A DNA stretch of 22,314 nucleotides from Opitutia bacterium UBA7876 (GTDB taxonomy: Bacteria; Verrucomicrobiota; Verrucomicrobiia; Opitutales; Seribacteraceae), in contig DLRY01000102.1 in assembly GCA_002500665.1 (NCBI GenBank), forward strand, positions 1-22,314, read 5' to 3'. The position numbers and the translations under genes were made by a program. A model generated the notes under the pieces. The model made no database searches. It had not been told where the DNA came from and was given only the letters and a program-made list of their open reading frames with translations. Numbering within the stretch: position 1 is the stretch's first letter; each line of letters begins with the position of its first letter. This document shows positions 1 to 7,147 of this stretch, piece by piece.

Positions 1-1286
1 AGGGTGCCCGACCAATTGGCTTGGACCCCGCAAACGAAGAAATAGGGGGACAGGCGCAAGCGACCCGACATCTCCTCAATCTCCCCGTGATCGGAATAGA
101 CGGGGTGCTCGAGACGGGCGGGCTTGCGGAATTCCTGAACAATGGAAATCGGTTGAGGAAAAGAGCCAAGGGCCCGGATCAGGGATTCCTTCCACTCCTC
201 GGCAGAGACGTCGTCCCCAACCACCACGCTCCTTGCCCCCCAAGCCGTCTCGTGAAACCCGCTTGCCTTGATTACGAGAGCCCGTTCCTTCCTGGATGCT
301 TTGCACAACTCGACCCATTCACCCAGCGGCTTATCTTGCACGGAGGGTCCGTCCACAGTTGAGCCAGGAGGAACGGGAGCAGGATCAAGAATCCAGGTTT
401 TCGGAATTACGCTTCGTAGCAATTTAAGTTCGTCCCGGTTGAGATTTTCCTCCCAGAAGGCCTGAAGGCGGTGGTGCCAAAAGAGGGCGAGGGAAAGCTT
501 CTCTTCCTGGAAGTGCTTCATGGGTGGGGTGACCACCAGTTTCTCCTCATCCACAAGACGGGCCAAGTCCTTCATGACGGGAACGTTTTCCCAATCGAAC
601 AATTCCCAGAAGCGGTAGACCAAACTGACCTTGAGGCCTTCCCTGTAAACGCCATCCTCCCGAACCTCAAGCTCCCCGGGCTCAGCCACCCCGATGGAGA
701 AACCACGCTTGCCCAGTTCGGAGGCGAGCCATTCCATCTCGGGACGGTAAGTCCCGGACTCCTCGCTCACGGCGATGACCATGTTGGCCTCTTTGCCCCC
801 AAGGGGTTCGGCGGCGCAAGTCAGGGCTTCCCCGAAGGATTCAACCATGGCGGGAGATTCTTCCCCCAGGTAGGCCGAGCCGAGCTGGGCGGTAAGGCCG
901 ATCCCACCGGGGACGGCATCCCACTCGGTAAGGGCCATGCCGGTGGTCCCGGGCAGAAGATCGGGCCGCAAAACGGAAGGCAGGAGATCACGGACGGCCA
1001 TACCGTTCGCATGCTCGACCAGCCAGTCCGGCTTGCCCGCATCGTAGTAGTGGCAGACCCAGGGAACGAGGAGCTCCTCGTTGCGGAGAATCCTCTGGTT
1101 GGCCTTGGACTTGAGGTAGAGGCGTTCGATTGCCCGGTAGAAGGATACGGCGGCCGTACCGAGGGATTCGATCAGCTGGCCATTTTCGCCGAGAAGCGAC
1201 CAAGCCTCGGGCGACCATCTCCAGGTCTTTCCTGCAAAGAGCGGATTATCCCGCAAACCGGTCCATTCTTGCGCGGAGAGGCTCAC
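1..1286 (-). CDS. Permuted ATP-grasp-like protein, partial (3' end beyond window)
   Basis: The minus strand is open for 428 codons from GTG at 1286 to the window edge, so the C-terminus is missing. The start lies 5 bases after the prfB stop. A tandem GTG at 1287-1289 is an alternative start, and no ATG lies near. By eye the second half resembles the circularly permuted ATP-grasp / glutathionylspermidine-synthase-like superfamily: a stretch TPPMKHFQEEKLSLALFW, then IPKTW, then an ATP-grasp-like strand VIKASGFHETAWGARSV followed by ISIVQEF. In related enzymes this fold catalyses ATP-dependent carboxylate-amine ligation, but substrate and reaction cannot be told here. There is no signal peptide, so it is probably cytoplasmic. 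Co-transcription with prfB is likely from the spacing. The coding frame is firm; the family assignment is tentative. Confidence 0.7.
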   Translation of the reverse strand, partial: MSLSAQEWTGLRDNPLFAGKTWRWSPEAWSLLGENGQLIESLGTAAVSFYRAIERLYLKSKANQRILRNEELLVPWVCHYYDAGKPDWLVEHANGMAVRDLLPSVLRPDLLPGTTGMALTEWDAVPGGIGLTAQLGSAYLGEESPAMVESFGEALTCAAEPLGGKEANMVIAVSEESGTYRPEMEWLASELGKRGFSIGVAEPGELEVREDGVYREGLKVSLVYRFWELFDWENVPVMKDLARLVDEEKLVVTPPMKHFQEEKLSLALFWHHRLQAFWEENLNRDELKLLRSVIPKTWILDPAPVPPGSTVDGPSVQDKPLGEWVELCKASRKERALVIKASGFHETAWGARSVVVGDDVSAEEWKESLIRALGSFPQPISIVQEFRKPARLEHPVYSDHGEIEEMSGRLRLSPYFFVCGVQANWSGT

Positions 1287-1290
1287 CACC

Positions 1291-2433
1291 TCAGTCGTCG
1301 TCTACCTGAATGTCCTTGTTGCGCTGTCTGGGACAGCCGGCCCGCAGCCAGCCGTTGACGAAGGAATCCAGTTCGCCATCCATCACGGCCTGAACCGCCG
1401 AGGTCTCCACCCCCGTGCGCAGGTCCTTCACCATCTGGTAGGGCTGAAAGACGTAGCTGCGGATCTGGTTGCCCCACCCCATTTCACCTTTTTCGCCGTA
1501 GAACTTCTCCATCTCGGCCCGCTTCTCGTCCTGCTGCTTTTCGTAAAGCCGGGACTTGAGGACCCGCATGGCGGTCTGCTTGTTCTTGAGCTGGGATCGC
1601 TCGTTCTGGCATTGCACCACGATGTTGGTAGGCAGGTGGGTAAGGCGGACGGCGGAGTCGGTTTTGTTGACGTGCTGCCCACCCTTTCCGCTCGAGCGGT
1701 AGGTATCGATGCGCAGGTCGTCGTCGGGGATCTCCATATCGACGTCGTCATCCTCCATCTCGGCGATCACGTCGACAGAGCAAAAGGAGGTGTGGCGGCG
1801 CTTGTTCGAATCGAAAGGGCTGATGCGCACCAGGCGGTGAACCCCGCGCTCAGCCTTGGCATAGCCGTAGGCGTTGAGGCCCTCGATGCGGATCGAGCAG
1901 CGACTGATGCCCGCCTCTTCTCCCGGCTGAACGTCCTGCACCTCGACCTCAAACCCTCGCCTTTCCGCCCAACGGACGTACATGCGCATGAGCATATCAG
2001 CCCAGTCACAGGACTCGGTGCCACCGGCCCCCGCGTGGATGCTGAGCAGGGCGGGCCTGGCATCGAAGGGTTCGCTTAGGAAGCTGGCCACCTCAAGATC
2101 GTCGACCTTGGCCAAGAGCGACTCGAGGGTCGTAGTGAATTCTTTTGCCATTTCCTCGTCCTCCTGGTCCTCCTCGCAAAGTTCGCAGAGGGCTTCGAGG
2201 TCACCCACCTCAGTCCGGAAATCCTCCACCTTGGAGACCGTCTGCTTGAGGCGGTTGTTCTCGGATCCTACTTTTCTGGCCTTATCCTGGTCGTCCCAGA
2301 ATGAAGGCGCGGACATTTCCTCTTCAAGTTCGGCGATCTTCTTTTTCTTATCGTCGCACTCGAGAAACTTCCACAAGTGCGAGGTCCTTTTGATCAAGGC
2401 CTGGAGCCTCGCCTTGTCCTCGGGCAGAATCAT
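1291..2433 (-). CDS. prfB: Peptide chain release factor 2
   Basis: This 380-residue class I release factor recognises UAA/UGA stop codons and triggers peptidyl-tRNA hydrolysis on the ribosome. It has the RF2 tripeptide SPF at residues 205-207 (context RISPFDSN) and the catalytic GGQ at 251-253 (context SSGKGGQHVNK), preceded by a helical N-terminal domain. Length and landmark positions match the family (E. coli RF2 is 365 residues). The N-terminus aligns with E. coli RF2 from its start, which supports ATG at 2433. It begins 12 bases after the predicted end of intact cysH, or overlaps the shifted cysH frame as ATGA. The programmed +1 frameshift site of many prfB genes is absent: where E. coli reads CTT TGA C, this gene reads CTC GAG TGC in one frame. 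Confidence 0.97.
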   Translation of the reverse strand: MILPEDKARLQALIKRTSHLWKFLECDDKKKKIAELEEEMSAPSFWDDQDKARKVGSENNRLKQTVSKVEDFRTEVGDLEALCELCEEDQEDEEMAKEFTTTLESLLAKVDDLEVASFLSEPFDARPALLSIHAGAGGTESCDWADMLMRMYVRWAERRGFEVEVQDVQPGEEAGISRCSIRIEGLNAYGYAKAERGVHRLVRISPFDSNKRRHTSFCSVDVIAEMEDDDVDMEIPDDDLRIDTYRSSGKGGQHVNKTDSAVRLTHLPTNIVVQCQNERSQLKNKQTAMRVLKSRLYEKQQDEKRAEMEKFYGEKGEMGWGNQIRSYVFQPYQMVKDLRTGVETSAVQAVMDGELDSFVNGWLRAGCPRQRNKDIQVDDD

Positions 2434-2445
2434 GCGGGCGAAAAA

Positions 2446-3236
2446 TCAGACTGTGAAGTAATAGCCTTCCGGCAACTCCACATGCAAACCGCATTCGCGG
2501 CCATGCCCCCCGTGCCTGGAATCCTCCTTGGAACCGGAATCAGAAACCTTCTCAGTACTGTGGTGATCGCCCAGCGAATCATAGCCCATGCCCTCGAGGG
2601 GATGGTAGGGCAAATCAGATTGGGAATATACTGGTAGGTCTTGCGGTCGTCCCAGTCGAGGATTGGATAAACCTTGAGGATCTCACCCTGCCACTCGGCG
2701 AAGGAGCGATCCTGCCTATCCTCGGACTGGGACCGGCGCAACCCGGCCAGCCAGGCCGTGGCTTTTAGTTCGCTCAGGGCGCGCTCCATGGGTTCCTTCT
2801 TGTTGATGAAATTGTACTTTAGCATGCCCTCTTTGCCCTTCTCCCAAAGCTTTCCGTACAAGGCTTCCTGGTAGGCGGGCGACATGGAAGCGGAATAGGT
2901 TTTCTCCGAAAAACCGATTTTTTCACTCAGGGTCTTGGCGTACTCGTAGGTTTCCGTGAAAAGATAGCCCGTGTCCACGAAAACAACGGGTATCCGGTCA
3001 CTGACTTGTCGAACGAGGTGAAGTATCACTGCGCTCTGCAGGCCGAAGCTGGTCGAGACGATCAACCCTTCCCCAAAACGATCCCAAGCCCACGCAATCC
3101 TTTCCAATGCCGAAAGCTTTTCCAGTTCGGCATTCTCAACGGTCAAATCTTCGTTGTTGGCTTTCACTTTTGTGGGAGGGTAAGGAGTAACCATCGCAGA
3201 TATGGGACGATTAGTAAAGATCATGCTCACTTTCAA
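2446..3236 (-). CDS. cysH: Phosphoadenylyl-sulfate reductase, apparently frameshifted
   Basis: This enzyme reduces PAPS to sulfite in assimilatory sulfate reduction. Residues 61-75 carry the PP-loop region STSFGLQSAVILHL; VDTGYLFTETY (88-97), YNFINKKEPM and LAGLRRSQSEDR are also PAPS-reductase-like. The CC...CxxC iron-sulfur cysteines of APS reductases are absent, so the PAPS-type, thioredoxin-dependent form is likely. The first frame is right to about residue 205 (YQYIPN, near 2621). After that the family's C-terminus (DLPYHPLEGMGYDS, then RECGLHVELPEGYYFTV) lies in another frame from 2616 to the stop at 2446-2448. One base appears to be missing. The catalytic Cys of ECGLH is therefore not in the first frame, which instead runs on to 2430 with unrelated residues. 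ATG at 3236 is upstream-most; ATG at 3194 is also plausible. Sequencing error, recent mutation or recoding are all possible. Confidence 0.85.
2611..2630 (-). other. Frame-break site within cysH
   Basis: Read on the minus strand, the bases go TAT ATT CCC AAT CTG in the upstream frame, but GAT TTG CCC TAC CAT (DLPYH) starting at 2616 in the downstream frame. Codon starts differ by one position, so one nucleotide is missing (or two are extra) between about 2616 and 2625. No canonical X-XXY-YYZ slippery heptamer is visible and there is no long homopolymer. Confidence 0.8.
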
Positions 3237-3290
3237 TGCGATGAGCGAAAATTATTGGAACTTTTTCGAGACGCTCCTATTAATTGACTT

Positions 3291-3899
3291 GTGGAAGATC
3301 TCGAAAACTTGATTTCAAGAAGACCCGAACTTGCATCCTGCAAGGAGGATATCGCCCGGGCCTGTGATGCTTTTCTCTCGTGCTATCGAGCGGGCAACCA
3401 AGTCCTGCTCTGTGGAAACGGCGGGAGCGCCGCCGACTGCGAGCACATCGCCGGCGAACTGGTCAAGAGGTTTTCCCGTCCGCGTCCACTTCCCGCGGAT
3501 CTCGCCGAGAAACTGGGACCGGAACTAACATCTCAGCTTCACGGCGCTCTGCCCGCCCTCTCCCTGCCCTCCATGGTGGGCTTCACCACCGCCTTCGTAA
3601 ACGACGAACAGCCTGAATTCGCCTTTGCCCAGCAAGTCGTTGCCTTCGGAAAACCCGGAGACGTCCTGCTTGCCATCAGCACATCTGGAAACTCCGCCAA
3701 CGTAGTCCATGCCGCCAAGGCAGCCAAGGCCCTTGGACTTACCGCCATTGGCCTGACCGGTGAGAGCGGGGGTGAACTGGGTTCCCTATGCGACCTGACC
3801 ATCCGGGTTCCGGCCACCGAGGTCCCGCGCATCCAGGAGCTTCATCTCCCGGTCTACCATACGCTTTGCCAAGTCGTGGAAGACACCCTCTTCCCCTGA
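3291..3899 (+). CDS. gmhA: Phosphoheptose isomerase (SIS domain)
   Basis: The product is a 202-residue SIS-domain protein of the GmhA type. GmhA converts D-sedoheptulose 7-phosphate to D-glycero-D-manno-heptose 7-phosphate, the first step toward the heptose of lipopolysaccharide. Visible motifs are the sugar-phosphate loop CGNGGSAADCEHIAGEL (41-57, with the likely catalytic Glu 56), the second loop ISTSGNSANVVHAAKAA (129-145), and the C-terminal QELHLPVYH (182-190) with the His expected at the active site. A short insertion after residue 61 makes it slightly longer than E. coli GmhA (192). The start is GTG at 3291; no strong ribosome site precedes it. It is divergent from cysH across 54 bases, and cca starts 2 bases after its stop, so the two are probably co-transcribed. 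A related SIS protein such as DiaA is a less likely alternative. Confidence 0.85.
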   Translation: MEDLENLISRRPELASCKEDIARACDAFLSCYRAGNQVLLCGNGGSAADCEHIAGELVKRFSRPRPLPADLAEKLGPELTSQLHGALPALSLPSMVGFTTAFVNDEQPEFAFAQQVVAFGKPGDVLLAISTSGNSANVVHAAKAAKALGLTAIGLTGESGGELGSLCDLTIRVPATEVPRIQELHLPVYHTLCQVVEDTLFP

Positions 3900-3901
3900 T
3901 C

Positions 3902-5299
3902 ATGACTCATCCGGGAGCCCTGCTCCAGAAACTGCCCGACAAGCTCGCTCCCCACGCTTACGAGCTGGCTTCCATCTTTTCCTCAAACGGCGGAAGGCTT
4001 CTTCTGGTCGGCGGCACGGTGAGGGACCTTATTCTCGGGAGGCCCCCTGCGGAACTGGACGCCGAGGTGAGCGGACTGGAGCTCAATGTAGTGGCCGACC
4101 TGCTGGCTCCCGCATTCCGGGCGGAGCAAGTCGGCAAGTCCTTCGGCGTGCTGAAGGTGAAGGGCAAACCGATTGAAATATCCCTTCCCCGCACGGAAAC
4201 CAAATCAGGAAAGGGACACAAGGGCTTCAGCGTGGAGATCGACCCCCACCTGCCCTTCGAGGAAGCCTCCGGGCGAAGGGACTTCACCGTCAACGCCATA
4301 GGACTCGATCCGATGAACGGTGAACTGATCGACCCTCACGGAGGACGGAAGGATCTTGAGAACGGGATTCTCCGGCATGTTGGACCCGCCTTTGCGGAGG
4401 ATCCACTCCGGGTCATGCGGGGCATGCAGTTCGTGGCCCGTTTCGAGCTCGCGCCCACGACCGAAACGATTGAACTGTGCCGTTCCATTTCCATCGAGGG
4501 ATTGCCTCCCGAGCGTCTCTTCGGGGAATGGAAAAAGCTGATCCTCAAGGGCAGAAAACCTTCCGCTGGGCTGAACTTCCTCAAGGACGTGGAGTGGCTG
4601 GAATATTTCCCCGAACTCGAGGCCCTCGTGGGCTGCGAACAAGACCCGGAATGGCACCCTGAAGGAGACGTCTGGGTCCATACGCTTCACTGCATGGATG
4701 CCTTTGCAAAAAAGAGAACGGGCGATGAATGGGAGGATCTAGTGGTGGGCTTGGCGGTTCTTTGTCACGATCTCGGCAAGCCCTCGACCACCCACCGAGC
4801 CGAGGACGGGCGACTGCGCTCCCCCAAGCACGAACCGGAGGGGGAAGAACCCACCCGGGCCTTCCTCGCCCGCCTGACAAATCAGACGGACTTGATTGAG
4901 CAAGTAGTCCCCCTCGTACGTCGGCACCTCGCGCCCCGGGTTTTCCATAAAGACAAGGCGGGTGATGGAGCCATCCGGCGTTTGGCCAGGCAAGTAAAAC
5001 GGATCGACAGACTGGTTCGGGTTGCCGAGGCCGATCTTGCGGGGCGCCCCCCGCGCAAGGACGAGTTCCCCGAGGGACCCTGGCTTTTGGAGAAGGCAGA
5101 GGAACTAAAGGTAAGGGATTCCGAACCGAAGCCCATCGTGCTGGGCCGACACCTCGTGGAACGGGGAATGGAACCTGGTCCAAGCTTCGGCCCCTTGCTC
5201 GAGGAATGCTTCGAGGCCCAACTGGACGGAGCTTTTGCCGACGAAAACGGCGGACTTTCCTACCTCGACGAAATTCTCAAGGGCTCAAGCCCCAATTAG
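3902..5299 (+). CDS. cca: CCA tRNA nucleotidyltransferase with HD domain
   Basis: This 465-residue class II nucleotidyltransferase adds or repairs the 3' CCA end of tRNAs. Residues 37-42 are GGTVRD of the nucleotidyltransferase core. The metal-binding pair is D53-A-E55 (context ELDAEVSGL), rather than the commoner D-x-D. RRDFTVNAI (125-133) and EDPLRVMRGMQFVAR (166-180) are the following conserved motifs. An HD phosphohydrolase domain lies in the second half, with H260 (WVHTLH) and H289-D290 (LCHDLGKPST). The HD domain often has phosphatase or cyclic phosphodiesterase activity. ATG at 3902 follows the gmhA stop by 2 bases; the frame is open further upstream but would overlap gmhA. A poly(A) polymerase role cannot be fully excluded from motifs alone. 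Confidence 0.92.
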   Translation: MTHPGALLQKLPDKLAPHAYELASIFSSNGGRLLLVGGTVRDLILGRPPAELDAEVSGLELNVVADLLAPAFRAEQVGKSFGVLKVKGKPIEISLPRTETKSGKGHKGFSVEIDPHLPFEEASGRRDFTVNAIGLDPMNGELIDPHGGRKDLENGILRHVGPAFAEDPLRVMRGMQFVARFELAPTTETIELCRSISIEGLPPERLFGEWKKLILKGRKPSAGLNFLKDVEWLEYFPELEALVGCEQDPEWHPEGDVWVHTLHCMDAFAKKRTGDEWEDLVVGLAVLCHDLGKPSTTHRAEDGRLRSPKHEPEGEEPTRAFLARLTNQTDLIEQVVPLVRRHLAPRVFHKDKAGDGAIRRLARQVKRIDRLVRVAEADLAGRPPRKDEFPEGPWLLEKAEELKVRDSEPKPIVLGRHLVERGMEPGPSFGPLLEECFEAQLDGAFADENGGLSYLDEILKGSSPN

Positions 5300-5337
5300 T
5301 ACTTGGCTTTCCCCTCGTCGGTCAGTTGGATGAAGAG

Positions 5338-5502
5338 ATGGAGCAAATAGTGATCAAGTTCAGAAGCGACGGCATTCACGAGCACACCACCGAAAACAAG
5401 ATCAACGAAAAGATCGCCGAAGGGTGGCAAGTGAAGTTGATCACACCCTATAAAGGCGTCCTCTGGGTTCTCTTCGAGCGGGAGAAGCAGGGGAAAGGTT
5501 GA
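5338..5502 (+). CDS. Small hypothetical protein, 54 residues
   Basis: A short frame starts at ATG 5338, 38 bases after the cca stop and on the same strand. An in-frame TTG at 5326 is an alternative start. The product begins MEQIVIKFRSDGIHEH and continues with KINEKIAEGWQVKLITPYKG before a basic end. The pattern of a strand, a helix ending in GW, and a second strand recalls small DUF4177-like proteins, but that likeness is only by eye. Codon choice resembles the neighbouring genes and GAAGAG just before the ATG could be a weak ribosome site. It could be the last gene of a gmhA-cca unit. It ends 9 bases before the convergent stop of the next gene. No function can be assigned. Confidence 0.6.
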   Translation: MEQIVIKFRSDGIHEHTTENKINEKIAEGWQVKLITPYKGVLWVLFEREKQGKG

Positions 5503-5511
5503 AGCGCGCTA

Positions 5512-7053
5512 CTACTGGTTGCGCATGATTCGCTGCTGCGAAGGAAGGCTTAGCCCGCTCTGAGGGAGCCACTCGCGTATCCTTTGCGGTTCCCTCTTGT
5601 AAAGTTTCTTGGCGATGTGAACGGTGATTTTCTCTCGGCCCAGGGCATCCTTCATCAGTAGAGCCTGTTCGATTGCGGAATAAGGGTCCTCGTCCGCCAT
5701 CCTCATTGCGTAGGCTGCGCGAACCCCATCATGCCTCCCATCCGTAGAGCTTTCCTTGATCCATTGAGCATTTCGAGCAAGCTCTTCTCTGGATAAGTTT
5801 CCAACAATACTCGCTGAAGTGGGGTTCCACAACTTAGGGTCAAGTGTTTGGGCCCACTCCAGTGCGGCCGCCGGATCCTTCCTGGCCCAGGTTCCGCCAA
5901 GTTTCTTGGTCAGCTCCTTGTCGTAGACCTTGGTTCCCTTCAGGCTGGTTACCCAGTTTGCGGCGGCGGCAGGATCGCTCTCGACCCAGCTCGAAGCCAC
6001 TTGTCCCACCACATCCCCGTTGACGCTCTTGTTTCCAAGATGGGATTCCAGCCAGCTAGCCGCCAACCCGGGATCCCGACTGGCGATCTTTCTCGCAGTC
6101 TCCTTGAACATCCAAGGCTGAATGTGCTTGTCGTTCGGGTTGCGGCTGATCCACTCGGCAAGGGAGTTAGAACTCCGCGGAACCGCCCGCCTTACTACCG
6201 AATTATAGGCGGCTTGGGTAAAGCCGTCCTTCCTATCAAGCTGGCCGAGCCACTCCAAGGCACCCTGGACCCCCCGCTTCTCCACCACGGACTCGCCGAT
6301 CACGTCGGTCATGCGGCCTCGTAAGTTCTTGTCCTTGATGGTGGCGACGAACTCATGGGCTCCATCAAGATCGATCCGGCCCCACCCTCGGACTAAGCCA
6401 TGATAAAGCCCATGATCAATTTTCTCCCGAGAAGTCACGAATTCATAAGCAGCTTGAGGATCGGACGCAGTCCAGCCCGACATGGCCCAGACGTGACCAC
6501 CCTCCACGCGGTGGGCATCGGGGTTATCCATGATGTAGGCAAGGGCCGAGGCACCGTCCACCTTGGCCCACGCATGAAGAAACAGGCGAAAATTGTTGTC
6601 GGTATGGTAGGAGGAAGGGGTATTCTCGAAGACGTTGAGGGCATGCAGCGCATTCTCAGGGGTGAGGCGGGAAAGCATGTCGGCGATGACCGCGTTCCTC
6701 CCGACAAGGTCGCTGCTTACCAAGGCCGGGCCGAGAATCTCCCGAATCCGATCTCCCGTGAGCGGTTCTTTGTTCTGGTTCTCCAGTTCGATATTCTGGA
6801 AATCCAGCTGGATCGCTCCGGAATGCCCGTAACCGGCGGAATCGGGAATGCTCATTCCGTGGATAGCCGCAACTTCCTCCTCTTCCATCCTTTCCTTCTT
6901 GAGCCTCTCTCTATCCTCCGCTTCCTCCATAAGTTGCTCGTAAAGCATCTCTTGGTACTCGGGGGCAATCGGGTCGCGCGAAAGGAAACCGAAATAGAAG
7001 GCGACACCCAAGGTAGCGACCCAGAAAGTTCCCAATAAAACGGCCTTATTCAC
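5512..7053 (-). CDS. Membrane-anchored DP-AA repeat protein
   Basis: The 513-residue product starts with GTG at 7053. Residues 4-23 form one hydrophobic segment (VLLGTFWVATLGVAFYFGF), a likely membrane anchor. An acidic charged helix follows at 37-62 (many E, R, K), probably coiled. From about 160 to 405 there are eight degenerate helical repeats of roughly 34-38 residues around the motif W-x3-DP-x-AA-x2-W; the clearest are WTASDPQAAYEFV, WVESDPAAAANWV and WARKDPAAALEWA. Repeats of this kind are, from memory, frequent in Verrucomicrobiota and probably act as a binding scaffold. Most of the chain would lie outside the cytoplasmic membrane. It lies 94 bases downstream of the sigma-54 activator with a terminator-like hairpin between, so it may have its own promoter. 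Specific function is unknown. Confidence 0.85.
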   Translation of the reverse strand: MNKAVLLGTFWVATLGVAFYFGFLSRDPIAPEYQEMLYEQLMEEAEDRERLKKERMEEEEVAAIHGMSIPDSAGYGHSGAIQLDFQNIELENQNKEPLTGDRIREILGPALVSSDLVGRNAVIADMLSRLTPENALHALNVFENTPSSYHTDNNFRLFLHAWAKVDGASALAYIMDNPDAHRVEGGHVWAMSGWTASDPQAAYEFVTSREKIDHGLYHGLVRGWGRIDLDGAHEFVATIKDKNLRGRMTDVIGESVVEKRGVQGALEWLGQLDRKDGFTQAAYNSVVRRAVPRSSNSLAEWISRNPNDKHIQPWMFKETARKIASRDPGLAASWLESHLGNKSVNGDVVGQVASSWVESDPAAAANWVTSLKGTKVYDKELTKKLGGTWARKDPAAALEWAQTLDPKLWNPTSASIVGNLSREELARNAQWIKESSTDGRHDGVRAAYAMRMADEDPYSAIEQALLMKDALGREKITVHIAKKLYKREPQRIREWLPQSGLSLPSQQRIMRNQ

Positions 7054-7116
7054 GGTGGAACAACATAAGGCTTATGCGCTTTCGGAACAAGAGGATAAAG
7101 CCCTTTAATCTATTAT

Positions 7117-7138
7117 GAAAAACTAGCCCCGGGCTTTT
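7117..7138 (-). terminator. Rho-independent terminator-like hairpin after the sigma-54 activator
   Basis: On the minus strand a short GC hairpin, AGCC-CGG-GGCT (7125-7135), is followed by AGTTTTTC. It starts 13 bases beyond the stop of the activator gene. The opposite strand also ends in TTTT, so it could work both ways. The stem is only 4-5 base pairs, which makes it weak. Confidence 0.45.
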
Positions 7139-7147
7139 CCGTCAGGC

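Noticed and set aside
471..1358. Long plus-strand open frame of 295 codons at the left end
   Set aside because: It lies antisense to the ATP-grasp-like gene and prfB, and its translation is low-complexity Gly/Pro-rich sequence without a family pattern. The minus-strand frame shows family motifs and fits the operon spacing.
2430..2445. Shifted-frame end of cysH overlapping prfB as ATGA
   Set aside because: The residues in this frame after about position 206 do not match the family, so the overlap is a by-product of the frameshift and not true translational coupling.
5503..5530. GCGC...GCGC repeat between two convergent genes
   Set aside because: The arms are only 4 bases and no T-run follows on either strand, so a terminator call is not supported.
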